Assembly: GCF_036826855.1 (NCBI RefSeq)
Contig: NZ_CP104578.1
Coordinates: 4,933,501 to 4,997,500 of the forward strand
DNA length: 64,000 nt
Direction: 5' to 3'
Source: Streptomyces sp. SJL17-4
GTDB lineage: Bacteria; Actinomycetota; Actinomycetes; Streptomycetales; Streptomycetaceae
This document shows positions 49,935-58,374 of this stretch, piece after piece (position 1 is the stretch's first letter; every line of letters starts with the position of its first letter). Position numbers and translations under genes: made by a program. The notes under the pieces are model-generated. The model worked only from the letters and a program-made list of their open reading frames with translations. It was not told the origin of the DNA and ran no database searches.

Positions 49935-51323
49935 ATGGATCAGCGCACCGCCGCCACCGCGGCGGGCCTGGACCCGGCCACCCTCCACGACGTTCTCCGA
50001 GTCGCCGCCGCCCCCGACTTCGACCGCTGGCGAGACCAGGTGCACCGCACCGGCGGCTGCTCCGATCCCATCCACCTGACCGGCTGGTCCCTCGCCAAGG
50101 ACCGCACGTCCGGCGAGACCCTCCGCCGATACTCCACGGAGGCCGAGCCCGGCGGCCGTCTCCGCGTCGCCTGCGGCAACCGCCGCGCCTCCCGCTGCCC
50201 CTCCTGCGCCCACACCTACGCGGGGGACACCTACCACCTGATCCGCGCGGGCCTCGCCGGTGACGAGTCCAAAGCCATCCCCGCGACCGTCCGCGACCAC
50301 CCCCGGGTCTTCGCCACCCTCACCGCCCCGTCCTTCGGCCCCGTGCACAACCGGCCCGACCGCGGCACCTGCCGCTGCGGGACTCGCCACCCGGAGAACG
50401 ACCCCACCCTCGGCACGGCGCTCGACCCCGAGGCGTACGACTACGCCGGAGCCGTCCTCTTCAACAACCACGCCGGACAGCTCTGGCAGCGCTTCACCAA
50501 CCGTCTGCGCCGCGAGCTCGCCGCCCGCGCCGGGCTCACCCAGCGCGAATTGAAGGACGTGTTACGGGTCTCGTACGGGAAGGTCGCCGAGTTCCAGAAG
50601 CGGGGCGCGATCCACTTCCACGCCGTGATCCGGCTCGACGGACCGGATGGCCCCGGCACCACCCCACCCTCCTGGGCCACCGTGCGGCTGCTCGACGATG
50701 CGATCCGCGCCGCCGCCGTCCACGCGTACACGACCATCACCGTCCCGGCCGCCGGAGACCAGCCGCGTCGGAGGTTCCAGTGGGGACGCCAGCTCGACAT
50801 CCGCCCGGTCAAAGCGTTCGGCGACGGCTCCGACATCACCGAACAAGCCGTGGCCTCGTACGTCGCCAAGTACGCCACCAAAGCCGCCGAGACCACCGGC
50901 AGCCTCGACCGGCGAATCGGCAACCGCGAAGTGCTCGACCTCCTCAACATGGCCGACCACCCCCGCCGCCTCATTGAGGCCTGCCTCGACCTGGCCCCGC
51001 TCTACCCGGACCGCAAGCTCACCGCCTGGGCCCACATGCTCGGCTTCCGCGGCCACTTCTCCACCAAGTCACGCCGCTACTCGACGACCCTCGGCGCCCT
51101 CCGCCAGATCCGCGCCGACTACCGCGCCGCGCAGGACGGCCACACCGACCCGGACACCGTGCTCGTCCTCGCCTCCTGGCAGTACGCCGGACACGGCCAC
51201 ACCCCCGGGGAGGCCGCCCTCGCCGCGACCATCTCGCGCGGAATTCAGCTCAATCGCCAGACCGCCCGCGAGGCCCTGCACGACCAACTCGGCCTGGATG
51301 TCCCGGAAGGAGCCGCAGCATGA
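49935..51323 (+). CDS. HUH rolling-circle replication initiator (RepSA-like)
   Basis: 462 residues. The HUH motif is HFHAV (His227/229), with a catalytic Tyr candidate in YVAKYATK (Tyr309, Tyr313). Upstream Cys motifs (CPSCAHTYAG; CRCG) suggest a zinc site. It nicks and covalently binds the element's double-strand origin for rolling-circle replication after excision. GGAAGGA lies near the ATG at 49935. It overlaps xis by four bases. Confidence 0.92.
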   Translation: MDQRTAATAAGLDPATLHDVLRVAAAPDFDRWRDQVHRTGGCSDPIHLTGWSLAKDRTSGETLRRYSTEAEPGGRLRVACGNRRASRCPSCAHTYAGDTYHLIRAGLAGDESKAIPATVRDHPRVFATLTAPSFGPVHNRPDRGTCRCGTRHPENDPTLGTALDPEAYDYAGAVLFNNHAGQLWQRFTNRLRRELAARAGLTQRELKDVLRVSYGKVAEFQKRGAIHFHAVIRLDGPDGPGTTPPSWATVRLLDDAIRAAAVHAYTTITVPAAGDQPRRRFQWGRQLDIRPVKAFGDGSDITEQAVASYVAKYATKAAETTGSLDRRIGNREVLDLLNMADHPRRLIEACLDLAPLYPDRKLTAWAHMLGFRGHFSTKSRRYSTTLGALRQIRADYRAAQDGHTDPDTVLVLASWQYAGHGHTPGEAALAATISRGIQLNRQTAREALHDQLGLDVPEGAAA

Positions 51324-51511
51324 CCACCGCCACCACCGACGAACTGCTGACCGTGCCCGAGGTCATGGCCCGGCTCAAGCTCGGACGCTCCACGGTCTAC
51401 GACCTCATCCGCTCGCGCCGCCTCACCTCGATCACCGTCGGCCGCGCCCGCCGCGTGCCCGTCGACGCCGTACGGAACTTCATCACCCACGAAATCCGAG
51501 AGGCCGCCTGA
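51320..51511 (+). CDS. xis: Excisionase (MerR-like helix-turn-helix)
   Basis: 63 residues, one winged-helix of the HTH_17 type: LLTVPEVMARLKLGRSTVYDLI followed by the wing SRRLTSITVGRARRVP. It directs the integrase towards excision. Its ATG overlaps the rep stop and its stop overlaps the integrase ATG, so rep-xis-int are translationally coupled. Confidence 0.92.
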   Translation: MTTATTDELLTVPEVMARLKLGRSTVYDLIRSRRLTSITVGRARRVPVDAVRNFITHEIREAA

Positions 51512-52662
51512 TGCCCGCCAAGCGCAAGCGCAACCCGAACGGCGCCGGCACCATCACCCAGCGGAAGGACGGCCGTTTCCAGGCCGCCGTCTACGTCCTT
51601 CAGCCGGATGGCACCCGCGCCCGTAAGTTCGCCTACGGCAAGACCTGGGCCGAGTGCGACGCCAAGCGCCGCGCGCTCCTCGACAAGGCCGACAACGGCA
51701 TCCCCGTGCCGACCCGCTCGGCGAAGCTCTCCGAGTGGCTCCCGTACTGGCTGGACAACGTCGTCCAGCCGCGCCGCAAGCTCAGCACGTACGACAAGTA
51801 CGAGGCGCACGTTCGCCTGTACCTCGTCCCGATGATCGGCTCCAAGCGGCTGGAGTCCCTGAGCGTGGCCGACGTCCGGCGCTTCCTTGTTCAGCTGGAG
51901 AAGAAGACCACCGCGGCCACGGCCAAGGAGTCCCACCGAGTCCTGCGGACCGCCCTCACTGCCGCCTGCCGCGAGGAGCTGATCACGCGCAACGTGGCCA
52001 CCCTCGTCGAGCCGCCCCGCCCGAAGGTCCGGGAGCTGAGCCCCTGGTCCCTGAACGAGACGCTCGACTTCCTCGCCGCCGCTCGCCGGGACCCGCTGTA
52101 CGCGGCCTTCGTCCTCGCCATCGCCATGGGGCTCCGCCGGGGCGAGCTGATCGGCCTCCGCTGGGCCGACGTGGACCTGGACCACCGCGTCCTCTACGTC
52201 CGCCAGCAGATCCAGCGGCGCCGGGGAGTCCTGTATGACGACGATCCCAAGGGGCGCCGCCGGCGTGCCGTACCGCTTCCCGCCATGTGCATCGCGCCCC
52301 TGCGCTGGCACCGGATGCGGCAGAACGATCAGCGGGCCAAGGCGGGGGAGAAGTGGAAGGGGAGCGATTACGTCTTCACGACGCGTACAGGCAGCCCGGT
52401 CGAGCCTCGGAATGTGTACCGATCCTTCACCCGCGTCGCTGCCTCCGCCGGGCTCCGCGTCATCCGGCTCCACGACGCCCGGCACGGGACGGCGACCCTG
52501 CTCACTGCCGCCGGCGTCGCTCCCCGGGTCGTCATGGAGATCCTCGGGCACAGCCAGATCAGCATCACCATGGACGTGTACACGCACGTCGTCCAGGACA
52601 CGCAGCGCGAGGCCATCAGCCACATGGACCGGCTGCTCAAGAGGCGGCCCGGTCTTGGGTGA
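51511..52662 (+). CDS. int: Site-specific tyrosine recombinase/integrase
   Basis: 383 residues. The N-terminal arm-binding domain is followed by a core-binding SAM-like domain (about 70-170) and the catalytic domain: Arg209 in GLRRGE, H-x-x-R at 321-324 (HDARH), His347 in GHSQ and nucleophile Tyr357 in DVYTHV. It recombines the tRNA-Arg core. It is 1.1 kb from attR and shares the operon with rep and xis. Confidence 0.95.
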   Translation: MPAKRKRNPNGAGTITQRKDGRFQAAVYVLQPDGTRARKFAYGKTWAECDAKRRALLDKADNGIPVPTRSAKLSEWLPYWLDNVVQPRRKLSTYDKYEAHVRLYLVPMIGSKRLESLSVADVRRFLVQLEKKTTAATAKESHRVLRTALTAACREELITRNVATLVEPPRPKVRELSPWSLNETLDFLAAARRDPLYAAFVLAIAMGLRRGELIGLRWADVDLDHRVLYVRQQIQRRRGVLYDDDPKGRRRRAVPLPAMCIAPLRWHRMRQNDQRAKAGEKWKGSDYVFTTRTGSPVEPRNVYRSFTRVAASAGLRVIRLHDARHGTATLLTAAGVAPRVVMEILGHSQISITMDVYTHVVQDTQREAISHMDRLLKRRPGLG

Positions 52663-52715
52663 CTCTGGCATTGCGTACGGCTGTGAGCTCAGCTGACCAC
52701 CGTGGGCCACATGCA

Positions 52716-52749
52716 GTGCCCCCGCCCTGTGAGTCCAGGGCGGGGGCAC
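52716..52749 (+). terminator. Terminator of the rep-xis-int operon
   Basis: A 14-bp perfect stem (GTGCCCCCGCCCTG) with a TGAGTC loop, 54 bases after the integrase stop. Confidence 0.85.
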
Positions 52750-52799
52750 ACACGTGCTTAGATCGGCAGGTCCCTGGGTGCTGGACGCTGATCGTCGAG

Positions 52800-53480
52800 C
52801 TAGACCAGCGTTCCGGGCGCGTACCTGTCGACGCTCTTGGACTCGGGGTTCCAAGCCCATATCCAGGACTGCTGCCACAGCTCGGGAAGGTCCTCCTCTG
52901 GCCGCGCATACGGGCTTGCATCCGGGCCAGGCAAACGCTCACCAGACTCCCCGCTGATCCAATCGCCAGTCTCGACGAGGGATGGCCGCCATGCGGCATC
53001 GCCGATCAGGATCGCGCGGACGCCACCAAGTTCCACGCTCCCGGCTCTCGCCGGCAGCCGCCACTCTCGCTCGTGCATCCAGGTGGATCCTGCCCCAGTC
53101 CGAACAGCCCAGTGCCCAAGCCCGGCCCTCCTGAAGTCCTCGCGGACAGCATCCGGCACGTAGGCAACAGAGCCCCCGCCGAGGGACAAGATCGATGTAC
53201 GGCCAGCAACGATGCCCCATGGGGAGAATCTGCGGTCGGTGATCAGATGAGTCAGATGCTCTGGTGGGCTCTCCGAGAAGCACACGCACGGCTGCGTGTC
53301 GCCGAATGGAGGGAAGGCGCGCATTCGCCTCTCGGAGAGGATCCGATCCAACCGTTCTTGCGCAGTGGCCTGTTGGATCTCGGGCGGCACTCCTGCAGGG
53401 CGGCTGCCAGGGCGCCCCGTGAAGTGAAACAAGTCGTCACTCTGTGCGGGACCCACGATCCCGAGTTCCATCAACGTCAC
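52800..53480 (-). CDS. DarT/AbiGi/DUF2971-like cargo protein
   Basis: 226 residues. FHFTGR near the N terminus, a helix ending LDRILSERRM, CFSESP, GIVAGR, VAYV, and HEREWR in the middle follow the pattern H-F-T-G, F-S-E, R, E-R-E-W of AbiGi/DUF2971-type proteins, a group with an ADP-ribosyltransferase-like look shared with DarT. Catalytic activity is inferred, not seen. GTG 53480 follows GGGGG. It stands alone between the integrase and attR, the favoured place for defence cargo, with no adjacent antitoxin gene. Confidence 0.6.
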   Translation of the reverse strand: MTLMELGIVGPAQSDDLFHFTGRPGSRPAGVPPEIQQATAQERLDRILSERRMRAFPPFGDTQPCVCFSESPPEHLTHLITDRRFSPWGIVAGRTSILSLGGGSVAYVPDAVREDFRRAGLGHWAVRTGAGSTWMHEREWRLPARAGSVELGGVRAILIGDAAWRPSLVETGDWISGESGERLPGPDASPYARPEEDLPELWQQSWIWAWNPESKSVDRYAPGTLV

Positions 53481-53671
53481 ATTGACCCCCCAAGGTCGAC
53501 CGAACCCTCATCGTCCTCATGATGGTCGTGGCGCTCCACCGAAACAGCGTCGTTTCAAGCAACCGGCATGGTGCCTTCGCATCACCGCCAGGACGCCGAC
53601 ATCACCCGTCCAGTAGGACCCGACGACCGCATGGCAGACCATGGAAGCCTGAGGACGACGCCATGCCTCGC

Positions 53672-53695
53672 CGTTGATGTCAGCCGTGGATGTCA
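53672..53695. repeat. Right copy of the 24-bp att-flanking direct repeat
   Basis: Identical over 24 bases to 38370-38393, and the sequence just upstream of each copy is also related. It ends on the first base of the tRNA terminator. In the circular element the two copies would bracket the att core at 36 and 83 bases. Confidence 0.75.
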
Positions 53696-53728
53696 AAGGG
53701 CACCTAGCAATGTTGCTAGGTGCCCTTT
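53695..53728 (-). terminator. Element-borne terminator of tRNA-Arg
   Basis: AAAGGGCACCTAGCAA and its complement form a 16-bp near-perfect palindrome with a 2-base centre, followed on the minus strand by TGACATC. It lies immediately 3' of the rebuilt tRNA and replaces the chromosomal terminator now stranded at 38205-38236. Confidence 0.8.
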
Positions 53729-53731
53729 TCC

Positions 53732-53777
53732 CTTGTGCCCCCGGCAGGATTCGAACCTGCGACACCCGCTTTAGGAG
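53732..53777. repeat. attR: 46-bp core shared with attL
   Basis: Identical to 38241-38286. It starts four bases beyond the tRNA 3' end and covers T-arm, variable loop and the 3' side of the anticodon arm, ending in the anticodon loop. Crossover must lie within it. Confidence 0.92.
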
Positions 53778-53808
53778 AGCGGTGCTCTATCCCCTGAGCT
53801 ACGAAGGC
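53736..53808 (-). tRNA. tRNA-Arg (anticodon CCT)
   Basis: 73 bases. The acceptor stem pairs GCCTTCG with CGGGGGC (two G-U pairs), discriminator A. The anticodon arm CCGCT-CTCCTAA-AGCGG gives anticodon CCT, reading the AGG codon; the T-arm holds GGTTCGAATCC. CCA is not encoded. The 5' part is chromosomal and the 3' 42 bases are supplied by the element, leaving a functional gene. Confidence 0.93.
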
Positions 53809-54132
53809 GGGGGCTTGCCGAAAACCCTGTCGGAAACCCCAGTGGGGAATGCCGGGCGGGATGTGACAAACGCCCTGGTCAGCTTTCCGTCGGGGCGATG
53901 CCGGGTGAGGTCCGGAGGGACACTTTCCCGGGTAGGCGCCCTGAAGGTCGACTGACCGCTGACAGCCTAGCGGATAGGGCTCACGGAGGTCGCCCCCCTA
54001 GGGCGAGTCGACTGCGGTGCCGTCGTGCTACCCCCTCTGAGCTGGGTCGATTCATGCCGAGGGTGATGGTGGTGAGGCTGCGTGATCAAGGCACTGGCCT
54101 CGCGGAGGTGAGTCGTGATGTCCGTTCTGACC
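53809..54132. other. Gene-free interval beyond attR
   Basis: 324 bases between the tRNA and the IS element. Long open frames exist but lack ribosome sites and meaningful motifs. I see only scattered short palindromes. It probably contains the tRNA promoter at its left edge. Confidence 0.6.
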
Positions 54133-54200
54133 TAAGGGCTGTCCCGCAAATGATCTTCAGGTCGCCTCGGGCATGGTCGGCCGCCGCGCGGTGCGTTGTT

Positions 54201-54964
54201 CTAGCCAGCGAGGGCGAGGCTGTGCATGCGAGCGATACCGAGCATGGGGTGGTGGACGCCGTCGCCTCTGAGGCGGCAGTCGCGGAGGATCTTCCAGGTC
54301 TTCATGCGGGCGAAGACATGCACGACGCGGGCGCGGACCTGCTTGTGGGACGTGTTGTGTTCCTCTTTCCAGTCCGGGAGTTCAGCCTGGCCGCGCTGCC
54401 GGCGGTGGAGGATGACGAGTTCGGTGCCCGGGTAGCCGCCGTCGGCGATCGCCATCGTCTTACCGACGGCGGCCTTGGCGCCGGATTCCTCCCGTGCCCT
54501 GCAGTCGTTGCGGTTCCCGGCGAGCGGCCGACCGACCGCGACGACCAGGCGGGTGTCGGCGTCGATGGCGACCTGGTGGTTGGTGGAGTGCCGGTAGTTC
54601 TTCGACCGCTCGGCGATGGTGTGGTCCCGGGTGGGGACCAAGGTGCCGTCCACGATGAGCACAGTGTCCTTCGCGAACCGCTTGCGGGGCTGGAGCGCGA
54701 GCATCGGCCCGAGATGGTCGATGATCCGGTCCGCCGCCGACTGCGAGACGCCGAACAGCGGCGCGAGCTGCCGCATGGTCAGGTTCGTACGCCAGCACGC
54801 CGCGACCAGCAGAGCCCGGTCCTCCAGTGGAAGGCTCCACGGCCGGCCTTTGCGGACAGCGTCCGCATGCCCTGGCGCCACAGAACCGTCACCAGCTCCT
54901 TGAAGGCACGGGGGCTCAGCCCGGAGAACGGGGCTATCCAGGACGGATCCGACGCCGTGATCAC
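54201..54964 (-). pseudogene. IS5-family transposase, frameshifted
   Basis: The N-terminal segment VITASDPSWIAPFSGLSPRAF (from GTG 54964) and the DDE part (GRPWSLPLEDRALL, IVDGTLVPTRDH, IADGGYPG, VFARMKTWKILRDC) are in different frames; the switch is near 54877-54886, within CTGTGGCGCCAGGGC, where a -1 shift joins them. IS427 members sometimes use programmed frameshifts, but no clear slippery heptamer is visible, so decay is more likely. Confidence 0.8.
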
Positions 54965-55046
54965 ACCAGCCACGTCAAGATCATCTCTCGCGCGCACCAT
55001 CAGCAGACCCGTGGTTGAAGCCCGCCGCTTCTGGTTGAGTACGGCC

Positions 55047-55454
55047 ATGATTGAAGCGGTGTTGTGGGGACTGCTCGGCGGAGGCGGGGTAGCTCTCGTG
55101 TTCCAGGCCAAGCTGCGACGATCCAAAGCTCAGTCAGTGGCTGAAGCCCCGGACGTCATCACGATGGCAGTCAAGGGACTGGCGGGGAAACGGCGCTGGC
55201 GACACGGCAGGGTTCGCACGACGACGGAACATCTGACGTGGCAACCCTGGTTGCGAGTCGGCTCGGTGCTCCCGCTCCCCGCAGACCTGCACCCCGTCGG
55301 ACAGCGGCGCCCGCGAGTCGCCGAGATGTGGACCATGAATCCGCAGGTCGTCATCATCGAGTGCCAGTCCTCGGCCGGCGGCCTATCACTTGGCGTGATG
55401 CCGTGGAACGTGGAGCAGGTGCAGGGACTCCTGCATCGCCACCGAGCGCGGTAG
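55047..55454 (+). CDS. DUF2550-like membrane protein, IS passenger
   Basis: 135 residues: one N-terminal membrane helix (VLWGLLGGGGVALVFQAKL) then a beta-rich domain with KRRWRHGRVRTTTEHLTW and WLRVGSVLPLP, resembling DUF2550 proteins of Streptomyces. There is no known catalytic motif. It lies between the transposase start and the right inverted repeat, divergent from the transposase. The ribosome site is weak, so expression is uncertain. Confidence 0.6.
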   Translation: MIEAVLWGLLGGGGVALVFQAKLRRSKAQSVAEAPDVITMAVKGLAGKRRWRHGRVRTTTEHLTWQPWLRVGSVLPLPADLHPVGQRRPRVAEMWTMNPQVVIIECQSSAGGLSLGVMPWNVEQVQGLLHRHRAR

Positions 55455-55661
55455 CCCGCCCCTGGTCGTACGGGAAACGGTCGGCCGTCGCGACCGATGC
55501 GACTTGGTGATCATTTGCGGTACAGCCCTTAGGCACGGTCACTGGCGCTGAGCCGCGCGCGTCTGGTCGGGGACTTGACGGGGACGGGTGTTGTCGCCCT
55601 GGCGTTCGAGGGGGGCGTGGGTAGGGTGGCGGGCGGGGCAACAGTGGCGAAGGGGGAACTG

Positions 55662-56105
55662 GTGTCGTTCGACGAGGAATGGGCTGAGGTCCGGGAGGAC
55701 GCGGCCGTGCGTCAGGACTCCGCGATGAGGTTGAACTCCGCGGCGGTTTCCCCCGGGGGTGGCTCGGGGCAGCCGAATCTCCGGACGAACGATCCGGGGA
55801 AGGCCGCGGCGGTGAAGGCTTTGGAGACGCGCCTGCAGCCCGACACGCAGAAGGCGGGGATCGTGGCGGACGAGTCCACCAACGCGGCGGAGACCGCCTT
55901 CACCTCTTGGGCGACCAGCGCTGGTCTCAAGAGCGCGCACGAGCAGTGGGCGATGCAGGTCAAGTCGCTCCAGGCCCGGCTGGACGCGGACAAGGCCGCA
56001 TTGCAGGGCACACGCACGGGATTCACGGGATTCGAGACCGGGCTGCAGCATCAGTGGCTGCTTCAGCCGCCAGTCGGCGGCCCGCAGGGCCCGTACGCCA
56101 AGTAA
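55662..56105 (+). CDS. WXG100-like small helical protein
   Basis: 147 residues, starting MSFDEEWAEVREDAAVRQ, mostly helical, with TAFTSWATSAGLKSAHEQW in the middle and a long helix of QVKSLQARLDADKAAL. It resembles small streptomycete proteins encoded before LXG/WXG100-type secreted proteins and may be its chaperone or co-secreted partner. GTG 55662 follows AAGGGGGAA. The next gene starts 12 bases later. Confidence 0.7.
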   Translation: MSFDEEWAEVREDAAVRQDSAMRLNSAAVSPGGGSGQPNLRTNDPGKAAAVKALETRLQPDTQKAGIVADESTNAAETAFTSWATSAGLKSAHEQWAMQVKSLQARLDADKAALQGTRTGFTGFETGLQHQWLLQPPVGGPQGPYAK

Positions 56106-56117
56106 ACGGGGGAACTG

Positions 56118-58373
56118 ATGCTGACGTACCAGGATGTCGTCACGATCGATCTCACGCCGCTGACCACTTCCGCGGGCAAGTGGGACGAGATGGCGACGAG
56201 CTTTCACACGTTGGAGACCGACTACAAGGATTCGGTGCAGTCCGTCGCCGAGGACGGTGTCTGGCTCGGGCTGAGCGCGAACTCCGCTTCGGGCCAGTTC
56301 GCCGGGACCCGTAAGCAGTACGCGGCCGCGCAGGTGGAGGCCAAGGCGATCGCCTCGCTGCTCCGGGACGCGCACACCCAGTTCGTCACGCTGGTCAAGG
56401 CGGTCAAAGACGTCGTCACCCAAGCCCAGGCGGACGAGATGATCGTCGATGGCCAGGGCAAGGCGACGTGGGACTCCTCCAAGTACAAGACCTCCCGGAA
56501 CGATCCGGACTATCCGGAGTTCCAGCGCAAGCGCTACGAGGCGGCGACCGAGTGGACACGACGGATCGATGCCGCCGTGAAGGCCGTGGACGACGCCGAC
56601 CAGGGGGCGAAGCTGGCCCTGACCCAGGCGGCCGGTGGGAACAAGGGCGTCATCCCGGGCCTGCCCAACCAGCAGTACGGCTTCAACGGCGCCGCGGTCG
56701 GTGACATCGAGCTGTACGAGGCGCAGAAGGCCCAGGACATCGCCACCCGCATCAACAGCGGCGAGAAGGTGTCCGCAGCCGACTACGCCGAGCTGAACCG
56801 TTCCTTCCGCGACAACGCCGGCAACAAGGCGTTCAGTCAGACGTTCCTCGCGGGCCTGGGCACCGAGGGCACGATCAAGCTCTCCGGCAAGCTGAACACC
56901 AAGGAGCACCAGGACCTGGAACGCGGCCTCGCCAACACGGTCGCCGGAGCGACCCAGGTGCCGGGGAAGACTTCCGAGATGCCCCCGGGGTCGAAGAAGT
57001 TCAACGAGTGGCTCAACAGCCCGGACGGCAAGTTCTACAAGGAGTGGACCGAGAGCCTCGACAAGTCCGGCACGAAGAACTTCGGCTCCAACACCCAGCC
57101 GCTCTACGGTTACCAGTCGTTCGTCAGCATGATGCAGCACGCCGACGCCGACTACGACGACCAGTTCCTCTACCAGCTCGGTGACGATCTGATCGCCGCC
57201 GAGAAGGAGCACGAGGGCATCTTCACCAAGTGGGGCGGCGGCTGGGAGGAGAAGGGGATCGAGAGTGACCCGATCGACGGCCTCCTCGGCGTGATGAGCA
57301 AGAACCCCGAGGCCGCGACCGCGTTCTTCGACCCTCAGGGCAACGGTCCGGCCGGTGACCACGTCGGCAACGACCACCTGAAGTACCTCCTCGGCAGCGG
57401 CGACGACTCCCGCGAGTGGCCCAAGAACGTCATCACCGGCTACGGCGTCGCCACCTACGACGACTACACCAGCCGGATCGGCCTCGGCGCGGCTCTTGAG
57501 GCGGCCACCACCGGGCGCGAGCCCAACGCGGCCGGGGCAGCCTTCGACCAGCACTCGGAGGCCCAGGCACGGGTGATGCAGGAGACCATCACCGTCCTGG
57601 ACAAGGACGGCAAGGGCGACGCCGTCGAGCAGAACCTGAAGGCACCCCTGGGGCGTGCTCTCGCCGACTACACCATGGACACCCACGCGATCCTCAGGGG
57701 CGAAAGCCCCGGGGACGGCTCCGGGATCAAGGCGAACGGCGAGGACTCCAGCATCACCAACGACAAGCACAGCCTGCTGCGGGTGATGCGGGGCGTATCC
57801 GACGCGGCGTACGGGACGACGCCCGGAGGCGAACCCGTCCTCGTCTACGACCTCCTGTACGAGAACCAGAAGCTGTACTCGGCCGAGTACCTGGCCACGG
57901 CACGTGACGCCGAGGCCGGCCAGCAGAACAACGTCGTCGGCGACTGGGACAACAAGGCGCGCAACGTCGGCGAGGTGTACGGAGCGATGACCGCCATCGG
58001 CTCCGACATGATCCTCGACGACCGCGACACCAAGATCGGCAACCTCAACGACGCGATGCGCTACACGTACCACGGCGTCGGTGGCCTCTTCACCCAGATC
58101 CCCGTGGTGGGCGACCCGATCCAGCGCATGGTGGATGCCGCCACCTACGAGTACTCCAAGGACGTGTCGGCCGCCGCGGAGGATGTGGCCAGGTCCAAGG
58201 ACAGCACGGCGACCTCTGCCGGCATCGGCGGCACGAACGCACTGATGGACGCCTGGGGCGGCACGCGTGGTGTCCAGGGCAGCGAGGCGCACGAGCACGC
58301 CAAGGGCGAGGCGCAGCAGAGCTTCATCACCGGCCGCGAAGACGCGTACTCGGCCCTGCGAACGAGGAAGTGA
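56118..58373 (+). CDS. Large WXG100/LXG-type protein (DUF6571-like)
   Basis: 751 residues. The first 130 form a helical WXG100-like hairpin domain (KWDEMATSFHTLETDY, GVWLGLSANSASGQF, AIASLLRDAHTQF); the remainder is a large acidic domain with many Gly/Asp/Asn and no signal peptide. This pattern is that of DUF6571-type streptomycete proteins thought to use an ESX-like system. No toxin motif is recognisable at the C terminus. It is part of a four-gene operon with a membrane protein and a lipoprotein. Confidence 0.7.
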   Translation: MLTYQDVVTIDLTPLTTSAGKWDEMATSFHTLETDYKDSVQSVAEDGVWLGLSANSASGQFAGTRKQYAAAQVEAKAIASLLRDAHTQFVTLVKAVKDVVTQAQADEMIVDGQGKATWDSSKYKTSRNDPDYPEFQRKRYEAATEWTRRIDAAVKAVDDADQGAKLALTQAAGGNKGVIPGLPNQQYGFNGAAVGDIELYEAQKAQDIATRINSGEKVSAADYAELNRSFRDNAGNKAFSQTFLAGLGTEGTIKLSGKLNTKEHQDLERGLANTVAGATQVPGKTSEMPPGSKKFNEWLNSPDGKFYKEWTESLDKSGTKNFGSNTQPLYGYQSFVSMMQHADADYDDQFLYQLGDDLIAAEKEHEGIFTKWGGGWEEKGIESDPIDGLLGVMSKNPEAATAFFDPQGNGPAGDHVGNDHLKYLLGSGDDSREWPKNVITGYGVATYDDYTSRIGLGAALEAATTGREPNAAGAAFDQHSEAQARVMQETITVLDKDGKGDAVEQNLKAPLGRALADYTMDTHAILRGESPGDGSGIKANGEDSSITNDKHSLLRVMRGVSDAAYGTTPGGEPVLVYDLLYENQKLYSAEYLATARDAEAGQQNNVVGDWDNKARNVGEVYGAMTAIGSDMILDDRDTKIGNLNDAMRYTYHGVGGLFTQIPVVGDPIQRMVDAATYEYSKDVSAAAEDVARSKDSTATSAGIGGTNALMDAWGGTRGVQGSEAHEHAKGEAQQSFITGREDAYSALRTRK

Positions 58374-58374
58374 G

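Larger units (their letters stand above)
38241..53777. mobile_element. AICE (pSAM2-type integrative and conjugative element) in tRNA-Arg(CCT)
   Basis: A complete 15.5-kb element bounded by 46-bp direct repeats. In order it carries left cargo (DUF4240, DUF6578, small gene), a GntR regulator divergent from a six-gene coupled operon, a DUF262/HEPN cassette, a Nudix (Pif-like) gene, KorSA-like GntR, SCO3933-type protein, FtsK-like Tra, DUF2637, SpdA-like, small Spd proteins, HUH Rep, Xis, Int, then right cargo and attR. Module order and the rep-xis-int overlaps match pSAM2-like AICEs, which excise, replicate by rolling circle and transfer double-stranded DNA through the FtsK-like pump. All core genes appear intact, so mobility is plausible. 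Confidence 0.93.
54135..55529. mobile_element. IS5-type insertion sequence with passenger
   Basis: Imperfect terminal inverted repeats of about 37 bp begin AGGGCTGT-[C/A]-CCGCAAATGATC; both are flanked by the dinucleotide TA, the target duplication of the IS427 subgroup. It holds a minus-strand transposase in two frames and, unusually, a second plus-strand gene before the right end. At about 1.4 kb it is longer than most single-gene IS5 elements of Streptomyces. Confidence 0.75.

Noticed and set aside
54877..54886. Programmed ribosomal frameshift in the transposase
   Set aside because: No recognisable slippery heptamer or downstream pseudoknot was found by eye; left as an open alternative to decay.
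53898..55046. Long plus-strand frame over the IS element
   Set aside because: It is the antisense shadow of the transposase; only the part from 55047 has an independent start and plausible protein.
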